DNA of 64,000 nt, taken from NCBI GenBank assembly GCA_027493955.1, contig JAOSJT010000001.1:62001-126000 (forward strand), written 5' to 3'. The DNA is from Bacteroidia bacterium (GTDB lineage Bacteria > Bacteroidota > Ignavibacteria > SZUA-365). Under the pieces are notes generated by a model. The model had not been told where the DNA came from and ran no database searches. It saw only the letters and a program-made list of their open reading frames with translations. Below, piece after piece: positions 36,723 to 45,585 of the stretch. Position 1 is the stretch's first letter, and each line of letters begins with the position of its first letter. Made by a program: the position numbers and the translations under genes.

Positions 36723-38144
36723 TCAGTTGCTATAGAAATCGATTTGCCTTTCGATCGCAGCCGAACATACCTTGCAGAAGGGGCCGAGTGTCAGTGAGAA
36801 CATTCTGCAGTCGAGAGAAGGCCGGTACATGCCTTCGGAGATGTAGCCCGCTCCTTCGAAAGCGCCTACCTTGCCGAGGAGCTCGGGATTTTCTGTTATT
36901 GCCTTACTACGCTTCATGATGGGGTCGCGCTTGGCATAATAGTCGGCGGCAAGTCGGTCGAGTGTCGAGATACTCGACCGCAGTTCGTCGTACTCCTTTT
37001 TTCCCCAGTCTGTGGGGAGACTGAGGCCTTGTGTGAGATGCTCCCGCCATTTTACGTCCGGGGCGTCGAGGAGGCGCGTAATGTTCGGTTCCCACGGCTC
37101 GACTCCGGCGGGATAAAACTCTTCGTACCCGGTGGAGGAACTGTAGTACTCGTCACCGAGCCCGCCGAAGCTATGGCCAAACTCATGTACGTACACATAG
37201 TCGCGCTGCCACTCCTGCCCCTTGTTGTTCTCGATTGTGTACGTGGTGGTATAGAGCTGATAGATGCCGCCGCCGCCGTAGCGGCTGTCATTGATGAGGA
37301 TGCAGATAAAGTCATACGGTGCCGCGGAAGCGATGTCGCGGAGTTCACGGTTTGCTTCGGTGAGGACGTACCGTTCACTACCGAAGGTGTTGTACATGCT
37401 GCCGAGCGCGGTATTTTTCCACACATTCTTGTCCGGTATGTCGATGCCGGATTCCGTGGAGACGGCACAGAGGGCGCGCACATTGAAGTCCTTCTTCCTC
37501 TCCTTGAAGGGGGAAGTATCGAACATCACATCGTTGAAATGCTTTGCATCGGCCTTGAATTTCTCCATATCCTTGGCCGCGTAACCATCGCCGATAATAA
37601 GAATATCCACCTTCCTGTGCATGTCTCCGTTATCCATGAGTGTGACGAGTTCCGATGCCGGCGCACGGCGCTCGATGCTGACAACGGTAGGATCGTTCGG
37701 ATCTATGACCGCGCTGAATTTCTCCTCGAAGATCAGATACTTGTTCCGACGGCTGAGCGTGAGTTGGACATGGCGTTTGGGGAAGGGGAAGCGAACGCTT
37801 TCATGAAACGACTTCCACACGCCGCGGCCCGCTTCCGCTGTGGTTTGCCACTCGTTGAACACAGTGGAGAAGCCACGCGAATAGAGCAGCATACCACTCT
37901 GCAGGTCGTAGATGCGAACCAGAAATTCCCCAAGATTCAGGGTATCGATGAGGTTCTTCGTGCTCCCGGCCCATGGGCCTTCGTGGAACACCTTGTCGAG
38001 GGTGATTTTCTCCTCGCCGCGCGTGCCGAGGTGATAATAATCCACGCGCATGGTCTTGTTCAGGAAAAAGCGGTGAAAATCAACTTGAGCTGTAGCCGGG
38101 ACTGTGAGCAGGACGAAGAGCAGGATGGTTGATTTGAATTTCAT
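36723..38144 (-). CDS. Secreted M64-family metallopeptidase
   Basis: A 473-residue exported zinc peptidase of the IgA-peptidase M64 family. Signal peptide MKFKSTILLFVLLTVPATAQ. An N-terminal beta-sandwich of about 150 residues precedes the peptidase domain, which begins VDILIIGDGYAAKDMEKF. The zinc site is HExxHxxGxxxD-like: His320-Glu321-x-x-His324 (VHEFGHSFGGLGDEYY), followed by EPWEPNIT, both characteristic of M64. No T9SS domain is present, so it is probably periplasmic or exported by another route. Substrates are unknown; immunoglobulin cleavage should not be assumed for an environmental organism. Confidence 0.93.
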   Translation of the reverse strand: MKFKSTILLFVLLTVPATAQVDFHRFFLNKTMRVDYYHLGTRGEEKITLDKVFHEGPWAGSTKNLIDTLNLGEFLVRIYDLQSGMLLYSRGFSTVFNEWQTTAEAGRGVWKSFHESVRFPFPKRHVQLTLSRRNKYLIFEEKFSAVIDPNDPTVVSIERRAPASELVTLMDNGDMHRKVDILIIGDGYAAKDMEKFKADAKHFNDVMFDTSPFKERKKDFNVRALCAVSTESGIDIPDKNVWKNTALGSMYNTFGSERYVLTEANRELRDIASAAPYDFICILINDSRYGGGGIYQLYTTTYTIENNKGQEWQRDYVYVHEFGHSFGGLGDEYYSSSTGYEEFYPAGVEPWEPNITRLLDAPDVKWREHLTQGLSLPTDWGKKEYDELRSSISTLDRLAADYYAKRDPIMKRSKAITENPELLGKVGAFEGAGYISEGMYRPSLDCRMFSLTLGPFCKVCSAAIERQIDFYSN

Positions 38145-38496
38145 GAATTCCTCGATTGCGGGTTGAGGGCGTTGGCCTATTGAGGAAAATTACGGATTTT
38201 GGCGGGATTGGAGAAGTATCTCACGGGAAAGCGGCGGACAATGGGAAGCGGGGGAGAGATGCCGTACGGGAGTATCCCTCAGCTGTGTGCGCTGCCACAA
38301 CCTGCGGCTGCGATTTCTCACAACCTGGCCACACAGTGGATGATCTCGTTTCCCCTCTGTTGTTTTCTCTCGACAGTTGAAGTGCCTTTGCTACGTTATC
38401 GCTTTTCTCCTATGTTGTTTTTGTACGCTGGACTGCAATTGCAACTTTGGCACGGGATTTGCCATATACGGGGAATATCAAAAAGGAGATATCGTC
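38145..38496. other. Intergenic region between divergent secreted-protein genes
   Basis: About 350 bases without a supported gene. A possible promoter for the downstream lipoprotein is TTGCAA at about 38438 with CATATA after 18 bases, but this is weak. A good AAGGAG ribosome-binding site is at about 38484. Confidence 0.4.
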
Positions 38497-39186
38497 ATGC
38501 ACCTTCGTACCATCGCAATCTCTCTTATGTCCGTCGCACTTCTGAGCGCATGTTCGTCAACAGGACGCCTCAAGGAGTACAGCTTTCATCAGAAACGGGT
38601 GGTCTTCAGACCGATAGCGGAAACGCAAACCATGACAGCGTCCGTGTTCGTGAACGATCCGTCCCCCGGCTCGAAGAATGCCTGGTCGGCTCTCGGCTCT
38701 TTCTTTCTTTCGCTCGCTGGCAGTGCGGCGGCGAGTGACAATGTCAAGCAAACTGTGAGCACGCAGGGTGTTGCACAGATACTCTCGGAGAATATGCGAA
38801 GCAGTATGGAAAACAGATATGCCATAGCCACTGTAGGGGAGGCGGAAGGTGAGGCCGACTTCATCGTCGAGACACGTCTGGAACATGTGGAACTGAGCAG
38901 CGATCCGGGTGGGGTGTTCCTGCATCTCAAGGTGAAACAGCATCTGTTGGATTGGCGCGACCTCAGCGTCATTTACAAGCAGTGCTTTGATGAACATGTT
39001 GCATTGCGATTCCACCCTGTTGGAGGTGTTCATCCCGCAGTCGATGCCGTGGTGGGTGTCGTCAGTGCCGTGCAACTCCTCTCCATGGATGAAGCGGAAG
39101 TTCAGGACGCCGTACTTGCGACAGCGCAGGATGCCGGACGCATGCTCTCCGACGATTTCGTTCGCGCTGTTGCGCGTACGCGCTGA
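38497..39186 (+). CDS. Lipoprotein of unknown function (229 aa)
   Basis: A lipoprotein signal peptide with lipobox LLSAC (Cys at about 19) and Ser next, then a mixed domain. The middle segment (TQGVAQILSENMRSSMENRYAIATVGEAEGEADFIVETRLEHVELSS) resembles outer-membrane lipoproteins of the DUF4136/CsgG-like type that monitor or assemble envelope components, but I cannot name the family. The ATG at 38497 has AAGGAGA 8 bases upstream, which is decisive; the frame extends to 38377. It ends 67 bases before a strong bidirectional terminator. Confidence 0.8.
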   Translation: MHLRTIAISLMSVALLSACSSTGRLKEYSFHQKRVVFRPIAETQTMTASVFVNDPSPGSKNAWSALGSFFLSLAGSAAASDNVKQTVSTQGVAQILSENMRSSMENRYAIATVGEAEGEADFIVETRLEHVELSSDPGGVFLHLKVKQHLLDWRDLSVIYKQCFDEHVALRFHPVGGVHPAVDAVVGVVSAVQLLSMDEAEVQDAVLATAQDAGRMLSDDFVRAVARTR

Positions 39187-39253
39187 TCGGGTTTCTGCTT
39201 GCGCAGTTGATGATCGCAGGTTTTCCTGCACGAAGGAACGGGAGAGGATATGA

Positions 39254-39284
39254 AAAAGGCCCCGCGCGCGTCGCGGGGCCTTTT
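39254..39284. terminator. Bidirectional terminator between convergent genes
   Basis: Perfect 13-bp stem AAAAGGCCCCGCG (39254-39266) with CGCGGGGCCTTTT (39272-39284), five-base loop. T/A tracts on both sides allow it to serve the lipoprotein gene (plus) and the DHOD-like gene (minus). Confidence 0.88.
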
Positions 39285-39345
39285 CATTGCTGCATCGAAC
39301 GGATAGTGTAAGCGGTGCTTGCGGGGTGGCCCGCGCAAGGGGGCT

Positions 39346-40326
39346 TTACTCCACTTCGGAAATCTTTTCCATGAACTGTGTACGCAGATATTTTGACGGA
39401 TCGCCTGCCTTGTGGAAATTCAGCATCCCCTTGAATTCTGCGATGGAACTGAATCCATTTCTCGCCATCCATTCTTCCAGTCCACTCAGAATCGGCGCGA
39501 TGGCTCCGAGACCCTCCTTGTACAGCAGCGAGGCGACCTGCACACTGGACGCACCGGCGAGAAGCATTTTGATCACATGTTCGGCATTTTTGATACCTGT
39601 GGAGGCGCAGAGATCGTATGGCAGATAGTGCGACATCAGTGCGATCCATCGGAGAGGCAGATGGTGCTCGTCAGGAGAGCTGAAGCTGAATGTCGTGCGC
39701 AGTTTGAGTTGTTCGATGTCGATATCGGGCTGCGTGAAGCGGTTGAAGAGTACGAGGCCGTTCAGATCGCGCCTTCCGAATTCCACCGCGAGGTTCGGCA
39801 GCGCAGTGAAGCCCGCGCCGATCTTCAATGCGACGGGGATGCTCACCTTCTGTTTTACCGTGCTGAGGATCTGAAAATACAGCTCCTCGACTTTTTTAGC
39901 GTCCATCGTGAGGTCCGTGGCGGTGGTAAACACGTTGAGTTCGATGGCATCCGCCCCGGCACTTTGCACCTGAACGGCAAAGTCCGGCCACCATTCGGCG
40001 GAGACGCAGTTGATGCTCGCGATGACGGGAATGGAAACTGCTGCTTTTGCGTCACGAATGAGCTTTGTGTAATCCTGTGCGCCGTACAGCAGTTCGAGAC
40101 GGGCATAATAGTAGTCATACGCTTCTGTATGATCGATGACCGAATCGCGCACACCGAAATCGCGCTCGGAGAGAACCTCTTCGAACAGACTCTTCAGAAC
40201 GACGGCGCCGGCGCCGGCTTGTTCGCAGGCAATGAGGTTCTCGACGGACTTGGTGAGTCCGCTGCTTGCCGCAATGACCGGATTTTTCAGTTGCAGTCCG
40301 AGATACGAGGTGGTGAGATTCGGCAT
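39346..40326 (-). CDS. Dihydroorotate dehydrogenase-like flavoprotein
   Basis: A 326-residue TIM-barrel FMN protein: TSYLGLQLKNPVIAASSGLT at the N-terminus is the class 1 DHOD opening; KSLFEEVL, IPVIASINCVSAEWW (a Cys at the place of the class 1 base), GADAIELNVF, IPVALKIGAGF, and a C-terminal phosphate-binding block (CASTGIKNAEHVIKMLLAGASSVQVAS). This group is widespread beside true PyrD and is annotated as dihydroorotate dehydrogenase-like; its substrate is unproven. The start at 40326 fits the family. No pyr genes are adjacent. Confidence 0.9.
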   Translation of the reverse strand: MPNLTTSYLGLQLKNPVIAASSGLTKSVENLIACEQAGAGAVVLKSLFEEVLSERDFGVRDSVIDHTEAYDYYYARLELLYGAQDYTKLIRDAKAAVSIPVIASINCVSAEWWPDFAVQVQSAGADAIELNVFTTATDLTMDAKKVEELYFQILSTVKQKVSIPVALKIGAGFTALPNLAVEFGRRDLNGLVLFNRFTQPDIDIEQLKLRTTFSFSSPDEHHLPLRWIALMSHYLPYDLCASTGIKNAEHVIKMLLAGASSVQVASLLYKEGLGAIAPILSGLEEWMARNGFSSIAEFKGMLNFHKAGDPSKYLRTQFMEKISEVE

Positions 40327-40407
40327 GGGTGTGCTCCGCTGGTCTGATTGGTGAGTGCTGCGAAAAAAAGAAATATCCACAAATCAGGGAACTGCTGCAA
40401 CAGAGAT

Positions 40408-40436
40408 TTGCATATCTGCCCAAACTGTTGTAATAT
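40408..40436 (+). promoter_or_regulatory. Sigma70-type promoter for the 40481 lipoprotein gene
   Basis: TTGCAT at 40408-40413 and TAATAT at 40431-40436 with a 17-base spacer, 44 bases before the ATG at 40481. Confidence 0.5.
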
Positions 40437-40480
40437 CCGATGCAGAACTCTTTAGATAAAACACCCTAACCGGGAAACGC

Positions 40481-41110
40481 ATGAAACAGGCCACAAGCTC
40501 TCCGAAATACATCACCCCCGCGCTGCCGCTGCTCGCCGTCGTGTTCCTTGTCTCTGCTTGCGGTACCCTTGATATCGCAGCGGTTGCGGACACACAATTT
40601 ATGATGAGTACACGCACGCTGCCATTCGAGCGCATCCTGGTGGTCTGCGACACGCGCGATTTGGGATTGAAATCGGAGCTGGAGGAGGGAATGAAGCGCT
40701 ATCTCGAGGAAACGGCAGGCGTGGAAGCGTTTCGAGATCTTGATCTCTTCACCCCTCTCAAGACGCTCTCCGAGAAAGAAAAGGTTTGGGCGCTGAAAGA
40801 CGCGGGCATCAATGTGGTTCTGTACATGAGTGCCGGAGGCAGCGGTCGCTCCCTGCGCGATTGGCTCTACACGGAGGCGGAGGATGTGGACAAAACGACA
40901 CAGGCATGGCAATCTTCCGTCGTGCGGCTGATTATTCCGGAGACGGGCCAGGTGGTGTGGGCCGCCGGATTGCCCGGGGAATCGCAGCTGATTACCTCCG
41001 AGACGCCGGCCCGGAAACTGTACGCCGCCATAACCAGTGATCTCCTCAAACGCGGTTTCCTGGCCCTTCCGACGGATAATCAACCGCTCATCAGGGGATT
41101 CAATCGGTAA
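40481..41110 (+). CDS. Lipoprotein of unknown function (209 aa)
   Basis: N-terminal signal with lipobox VSAC (Cys27) followed by GTL, so an envelope lipoprotein, probably outer membrane. The mature part looks like an alpha/beta fold (FERILVVCDTRDLGLKSELEEGM, AGINVVLYMSAGGSG, SSVVRLIIPETGQVVWAA) reminiscent of the DUF4136/CsgG-like fold, in which a peptide binds or assembles at the outer membrane; I cannot assign the family. It is preceded by a likely promoter. It is convergent with the large secreted gene at 41167. Confidence 0.78.
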   Translation: MKQATSSPKYITPALPLLAVVFLVSACGTLDIAAVADTQFMMSTRTLPFERILVVCDTRDLGLKSELEEGMKRYLEETAGVEAFRDLDLFTPLKTLSEKEKVWALKDAGINVVLYMSAGGSGRSLRDWLYTEAEDVDKTTQAWQSSVVRLIIPETGQVVWAAGLPGESQLITSETPARKLYAAITSDLLKRGFLALPTDNQPLIRGFNR

Positions 41111-41166
41111 GAGCGCGGGGATGACGGTCGTCTGCTGCTTGCGCTCCGCTTTGCGTCAACACCGGC

Positions 41167-42939
41167 CTATTTTTGTCGCCGTGTTCGGTTGGTTTCCATT
41201 TTTCTCATATCAATCACCACGTCGCTGTCTTTCCCGCGCACGGTAAGTGCGCCGCTTCCTTTTTCGCATGAAAGACGCGGGCTGGAGAAGAGGAGATTTT
41301 TGGGGGGATGGGGCAACACTTCGCCGTTCACTGTGCGCGACCCCTCATAGGCCATGCTGAGTGTATCGCCGAAAATGGTGATATAACGTATGCTCATGTC
41401 GCTGTCGAGACGGCTCGCATCCACCTTGCTTGCCTTGATGCGCCTGACGAACTGCTCGTAGGGTCCCACTACGTTTCTGCCCGCTACCTGCACGATGGCG
41501 CCGTTGCGCCGTTCATAGGATATCATGTGCCTGCCGAAATGCCCTTCGGCCATGCGATATCGTTTGAACGGGTACAGCGCGATATACACATCGCCGGTAT
41601 TGATGGTGATCCACCCCGATTTCACGCTGTCGATATCCAGAGCTTTCACATCGGGAGGGAGAAAACCGGTGAGCACCGGGAAGCGGGTAACCGTCCCGAT
41701 GTCGTACAAGGCAATCAAGGTGTTTTTATACTGAAATACGTCCTCGAAAGGCGAGCCGCCGACGATTTTCGTCACTGTGCCATGATAGGGATCCAGAATG
41801 GCCGTGCTGCGCAATGCGAGTTCTTCGGAGTGCGGGAGGAAGGGGGTGAGACTGTTGGCGTCGGAATACGGCTGCATGAGAAATAGTGTCGCGGACTTTT
41901 CGGGATTGTCCGGTATCCATGTCACATCCCATGTATGCTGCTCACGGTGCTGAATGAGTCCGCCATCGATCGATCCGATAGCATACAATGGATCCATGTA
42001 GGTGTATTTCCAGACCGGTCCGTTTCCTGTGAGACCATTGTCCCTCAATGGTTTGCGCCTTGGTTTCTGCTCCCAGGCCTCATACGGTTCCTGACGGTGC
42101 GTAGCAATGTCCACTATTTCAGGCAGCGGCTCGAAATCGCTGAGCGCGGCGAAGTATTGGTCACGGGAGTACAGACGCGTACCGTCGCCAAAGTACAGCC
42201 ATCCGATGGACGACATGTCCGAGGTGATGGGCTGCATCGCGGAAAGCATGTGTTCACGCGCGTGAGCGCCGGCGTACGCACCCACCAGATATTCATGTGC
42301 AAAATCCGCAAGCAGCCACTGCGCCATGAGCTCGGCGCGCTTGCGTAATCCATCATCGATCGCGTGGTCCCGCAGCAACAACAGCGCATTGAATACCGCA
42401 GCTCCGTAGGTTGGCGAGTCGAATTCTTCCTGGCCGGCCTCCGTGACCTCTCTCATCCAGTGCAGTAAGAATGCTTTGCTCTCGTCCTGATTCTCCTGCC
42501 TTGTGCGACCGTTGAACCACACCGCGGAATCTCCGAAATACAGCGTGGACAGATGGAGTGCGGCAAAATAGCAGACACGTTCGTGCTCTGCCTCGAAGGG
42601 CCTCACCGGAAGCTCCGTCCACACCATTTCGATATCCTGCCGCACATCATCCGCCATGGTGTTCCGGAGCAGCACGTAGGCTGTCGTCAACCGAAAGCGC
42701 TCAATGATATCCGGCGTCGCCATCGCGCTGAGGCTCCGGAGCATGTCCATGCCGTATTGGACCGCGCTGTCATTGCGGGAAAGTATTCTGGCGACGGCGG
42801 CGGCATGGTTATTCGTGGTTTCGTGATTTGTCCAGAAGGAGATGACGGAGTCTCGCCGCTCCGTCAAGGTGGGCTGCGCCGCCGCTGACCCACAGAGTGC
42901 AAGGAGGACGATGAGGGTGATGCGAATGTTCATCTTCAT
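41167..42939 (-). CDS. Secreted protein of unknown function (590 aa)
   Basis: Signal peptide MKMNIRITLIVLLALCGSAAAQ. Residues about 25-270 are predicted helical with repeated paired helices (ERFRLTTAYVLLRNTM, RVCYFAALHLSTLYFGD, TYGAAVFNALLLLRDHAI, RAELMAQWLLADFAHEY), like an (alpha/alpha) toroid of polysaccharide lyases or heparinase II/III-type enzymes, followed by a beta-rich half. I do not see diagnostic lyase residues, so this is only a fold guess. Its ATG overlaps the stop of the propeller gene by four bases, tying it to the murA operon. Confidence 0.75.
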   Translation of the reverse strand: MKMNIRITLIVLLALCGSAAAQPTLTERRDSVISFWTNHETTNNHAAAVARILSRNDSAVQYGMDMLRSLSAMATPDIIERFRLTTAYVLLRNTMADDVRQDIEMVWTELPVRPFEAEHERVCYFAALHLSTLYFGDSAVWFNGRTRQENQDESKAFLLHWMREVTEAGQEEFDSPTYGAAVFNALLLLRDHAIDDGLRKRAELMAQWLLADFAHEYLVGAYAGAHAREHMLSAMQPITSDMSSIGWLYFGDGTRLYSRDQYFAALSDFEPLPEIVDIATHRQEPYEAWEQKPRRKPLRDNGLTGNGPVWKYTYMDPLYAIGSIDGGLIQHREQHTWDVTWIPDNPEKSATLFLMQPYSDANSLTPFLPHSEELALRSTAILDPYHGTVTKIVGGSPFEDVFQYKNTLIALYDIGTVTRFPVLTGFLPPDVKALDIDSVKSGWITINTGDVYIALYPFKRYRMAEGHFGRHMISYERRNGAIVQVAGRNVVGPYEQFVRRIKASKVDASRLDSDMSIRYITIFGDTLSMAYEGSRTVNGEVLPHPPKNLLFSSPRLSCEKGSGALTVRGKDSDVVIDMRKMETNRTRRQK

Positions 42940-43931
42940 TGAATCAGAATGGTGCTGATGTAACCAAGCCGCACGGAGAAGGGTTGCCAGGAACGTCCAC
43001 GCGCGTTGGAAACGAATGATCCGTTTTCCGAGCCCGCATAGACACGGTCAGGTGAATCAGGGTCGAAAGCCAGCGCCGTGATGTTAAAATTCGTCAATCC
43101 GCCGCCGGCGATTTCCCATTGACGGCCGAGCGATGTGGAGCGGAAAATCCCGGCGTCGCGTGTGCCGACAAGGATCACATCCCGCTCATGCGGGCTGAAA
43201 GAAATGCATTTGACCATGGTGGAACGCAGGCCGCTGTTTCTGCTCTCCCAATTCCATCCTCCGTCCGTGGAAATCCAGACGCCCTCTGTCTGGCTGATTG
43301 CCGCAAAGGTGGTTGGTATGGCCGGATGGGAGATAATGCGAAAGACGTCCTTTCCTTCGAGCCCGCTGCGAATCCACGTCGATCCGCGATCCGAAGAGCG
43401 AAAGAGTCCGTCTGCCGTGGCGAGAAAAATCTCTCTTGCGGTAATGGTAATGCCGTTGACGTAGCCCGCATTGGTACCGGGAAGCAGGCGCCCTTTCTCA
43501 ACCCAGCGCTCGCCCCGGTCGGTGGATACGTAAACGCCGCGAGCCGTTGCTATCCATATCGCACCGTCGCGTATCGCAACGTCCGTCACGGTTGGCATGT
43601 CCCAGTCGGTGAGTAGTCTCCACGACAATCCTTCATCGCTGCTTCGCAGGACGCCGTAATCCGATGCGAGGAACATGACGCGTTCGGCCCCATCGCTCAG
43701 CATCGCGACACCGCTCACACCGCTGGTCACCCATCCGCGATTACTCCAGGTGACTCCGCGATCCGAGCTCACCGCCAAACCCTGATACACCGGGGCGGCA
43801 CGCCCGGCTTCCATGGGTGGTGGGGCGTAATAAAAACCGAAGGCCATAAGACGCTGTGGCTGCGCGTATGCCGGCGTTTCGGGGATGATGAGCAACAGAA
43901 GAGGGAGCAGGGGCAGCAGGATTTTTCGCAT
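42936..43931 (-). CDS. Secreted BNR/Asp-box beta-propeller protein
   Basis: A 331-residue exported protein: signal peptide (LLPLLPLLLLIIPETPAYAQ) and repeated Asp-box units S-x-D-x-G-x-x-W: SSDRGVTW, SSDEGLSW, STDRGERW, SSDRGSTW, STDGGWNW, and degenerate STSLGRQW and SNARGRSW, spaced about 40-45 residues, forming a seven-bladed sortilin/YCF48-like propeller. Probably a binding or scaffold protein on the cell surface or in the periplasm. The start codon overlaps the stop of murA by one base (TGATG), so expression is coupled to peptidoglycan synthesis; the link to murA is positional only. Confidence 0.88.
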   Translation of the reverse strand: MRKILLPLLPLLLLIIPETPAYAQPQRLMAFGFYYAPPPMEAGRAAPVYQGLAVSSDRGVTWSNRGWVTSGVSGVAMLSDGAERVMFLASDYGVLRSSDEGLSWRLLTDWDMPTVTDVAIRDGAIWIATARGVYVSTDRGERWVEKGRLLPGTNAGYVNGITITAREIFLATADGLFRSSDRGSTWIRSGLEGKDVFRIISHPAIPTTFAAISQTEGVWISTDGGWNWESRNSGLRSTMVKCISFSPHERDVILVGTRDAGIFRSTSLGRQWEIAGGGLTNFNITALAFDPDSPDRVYAGSENGSFVSNARGRSWQPFSVRLGYISTILIQ

Positions 43932-45193
43932 CAGTATTCCTCGCTGTCAACGCGGTGTATGTCGGCGCCGAGATCACGTAGTTTGAGCTCGATCGCCTCG
44001 TATCCGCGATCGAGGTGATAGACGCGGAGCACCTCCGTGCTTCCCTGCGCGACCAGGCCGGCAATGATCAGTGACGCGCTTGCCCGGAGATCCGTGGACA
44101 TGACGGTCGCACCTTTGAGAGCGGGCACACCATGCACGATGGCCGAGTTTTGTGTGACGTCAATGCGGGCACCCAGACGCTGGAGCTCGGCGACGTGATT
44201 AAAACGGTCTGTGTACACAGTATCAGTGATGAATGAACTCCCGTTCGCACCAGTCATCAATGCCATCCACTGTGCTTGCATGTCCGTGGGGAAACCGGGG
44301 TAGATGGCCGTCGTAATGTTGACGGGCAGCAGCCGCTCCGGTGCGCGGAGCGTGACGCTGCGCGCGCCGGGGAGGACTTCACAGCCGGCCTCGCGGAACT
44401 TCGTCAGCACGGCGGTGAGGTGGAAGGGATCGACTTGCTCGAGTGTGATTTCTCCACCGGTCGCAGCAGCAGCCGCGAGAAAAGTACCTGCTTCGATGCG
44501 ATCCGGGATGTTTCTGTCCTCGGCGGGATGGAGTTCGTCCACACCCTCCACGGTGAGGCAATTACTGCCGATGCCGTGGATAATCGCTCCCATGCGGACA
44601 AGAAAGCCGGCGAGTTGGGTGATTTCGGGCTCCGTTGCGGCGTTGCGTATGGTCGTAATACCTTCCGCGCAGACTGCCGCCATCAGGGTGTTCCCCGTGG
44701 CGCCCACACTGGAAATGTCGAATGTGATGTCCGCACCCTTGAGTCGTTTGGTTCGGGCGACAACATAGCCGCCATCGATGTCGATCTCCGCACCCAGTTC
44801 CTGCATGGCCTTCAGATGGAGGTCCACCGGTCGAGGTCCCCATGCGCAGCCACCGGGATAGGAGACACGCGCCGTACCGTAGCGGCCAAGCAATGGTCCC
44901 AGTACGTAGAATGATGCCCGCATCTTTTTTACGAGATCGTATGGTGCTTCAAATGAGTGGATGTTGCTGCAGTCGAGTTCCAGCGTCGTACCAGGATGAC
45001 GTATTTCCACACCCATGGATTCGAGCAGCGTTGACATTGTGGCGATGTCACGCAGACGCGGAGTGTTCTCCAGCCGACAGACACCGTTGCACAGCAAGGT
45101 GGCCGGCATCAGCGCGAGTGAGGCATTCTTAGCGCCGGAAATCGTCACCGATCCCTTGAGGGCATTGCCACCCCTGATAATGAATTTGTCCAT
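43931..45193 (-). CDS. murA: UDP-N-acetylglucosamine 1-carboxyvinyltransferase
   Basis: A 420-residue MurA, first committed enzyme of peptidoglycan synthesis, joining PEP enolpyruvyl to UDP-GlcNAc. N-terminus MDKFIIRGGNALKGSV with ISGAKNASLALMPA (the Lys-Asn pair), and Cys116 in YPGGCAWGPRPVDLHL, the fosfomycin target. Later blocks: DRIEAGTFLAAAAATGG, TAIYPGFPTDMQAQ, DLRASASLIIAGLVA. The start at 45193 fits the family (45223 also in frame). First gene of a likely murA-propeller-unknown operon. Confidence 0.97.
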   Translation of the reverse strand: MDKFIIRGGNALKGSVTISGAKNASLALMPATLLCNGVCRLENTPRLRDIATMSTLLESMGVEIRHPGTTLELDCSNIHSFEAPYDLVKKMRASFYVLGPLLGRYGTARVSYPGGCAWGPRPVDLHLKAMQELGAEIDIDGGYVVARTKRLKGADITFDISSVGATGNTLMAAVCAEGITTIRNAATEPEITQLAGFLVRMGAIIHGIGSNCLTVEGVDELHPAEDRNIPDRIEAGTFLAAAAATGGEITLEQVDPFHLTAVLTKFREAGCEVLPGARSVTLRAPERLLPVNITTAIYPGFPTDMQAQWMALMTGANGSSFITDTVYTDRFNHVAELQRLGARIDVTQNSAIVHGVPALKGATVMSTDLRASASLIIAGLVAQGSTEVLRVYHLDRGYEAIELKLRDLGADIHRVDSEEY

Positions 45194-45585
45194 GTTACCC
45201 GGAAAAAGAGAGATGTTAAGCACTCATGCAATCTTCAATCTACGCCCCCCGTCTACGCAAAGCAATGTCTTTCGCTGTCCGCTGGAGCGTGCTTGTTGAC
45301 TCATACATCATTATCCTCAAGGGTTTCATCATCGCATGCGACTGTTTGCGTATCCGTCTGCAGGCCCATGGGTAAGCCTGAGCCTGTGTACGCGGATGAA
45401 TACGGATTGTCATGGATTCATGCGGCGTTTTTTCATCGCTGGAAAGATCGTCTTTCACACAGTGCGATCATGGGCGATACATGAAGCGCCCGCATCCGCG
45501 GATTGCGGGCAATTGCGTCCCCGCATGCTTTTCCCTATATTTTTCGCACCTCGTTCTCCGGACTGTACCAGCACATGGATACACT
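45194..45585. other. Intergenic region with a REP-like element
   Basis: About 390 bases between divergent murA and the coiled-coil membrane gene. It contains a third, reverse-oriented copy of the REP-like palindrome at 45472-45491 (listed separately) and a following CCCGCA...TGCGGG hairpin. No gene is supported. Confidence 0.5.
45472..45491. repeat. REP-like palindromic repeat, dispersed copy
   Basis: The minus strand reads GGGCGCTTCATGTATCGCCC, differing at one of 20 bases from the same core in copy 2 (30449-30468, GGGCGATTCATGTATCGCCC). It lies 15 kb from the RAYT-like gene, in an intergenic region, as expected for dispersed REP elements. Confidence 0.65.
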
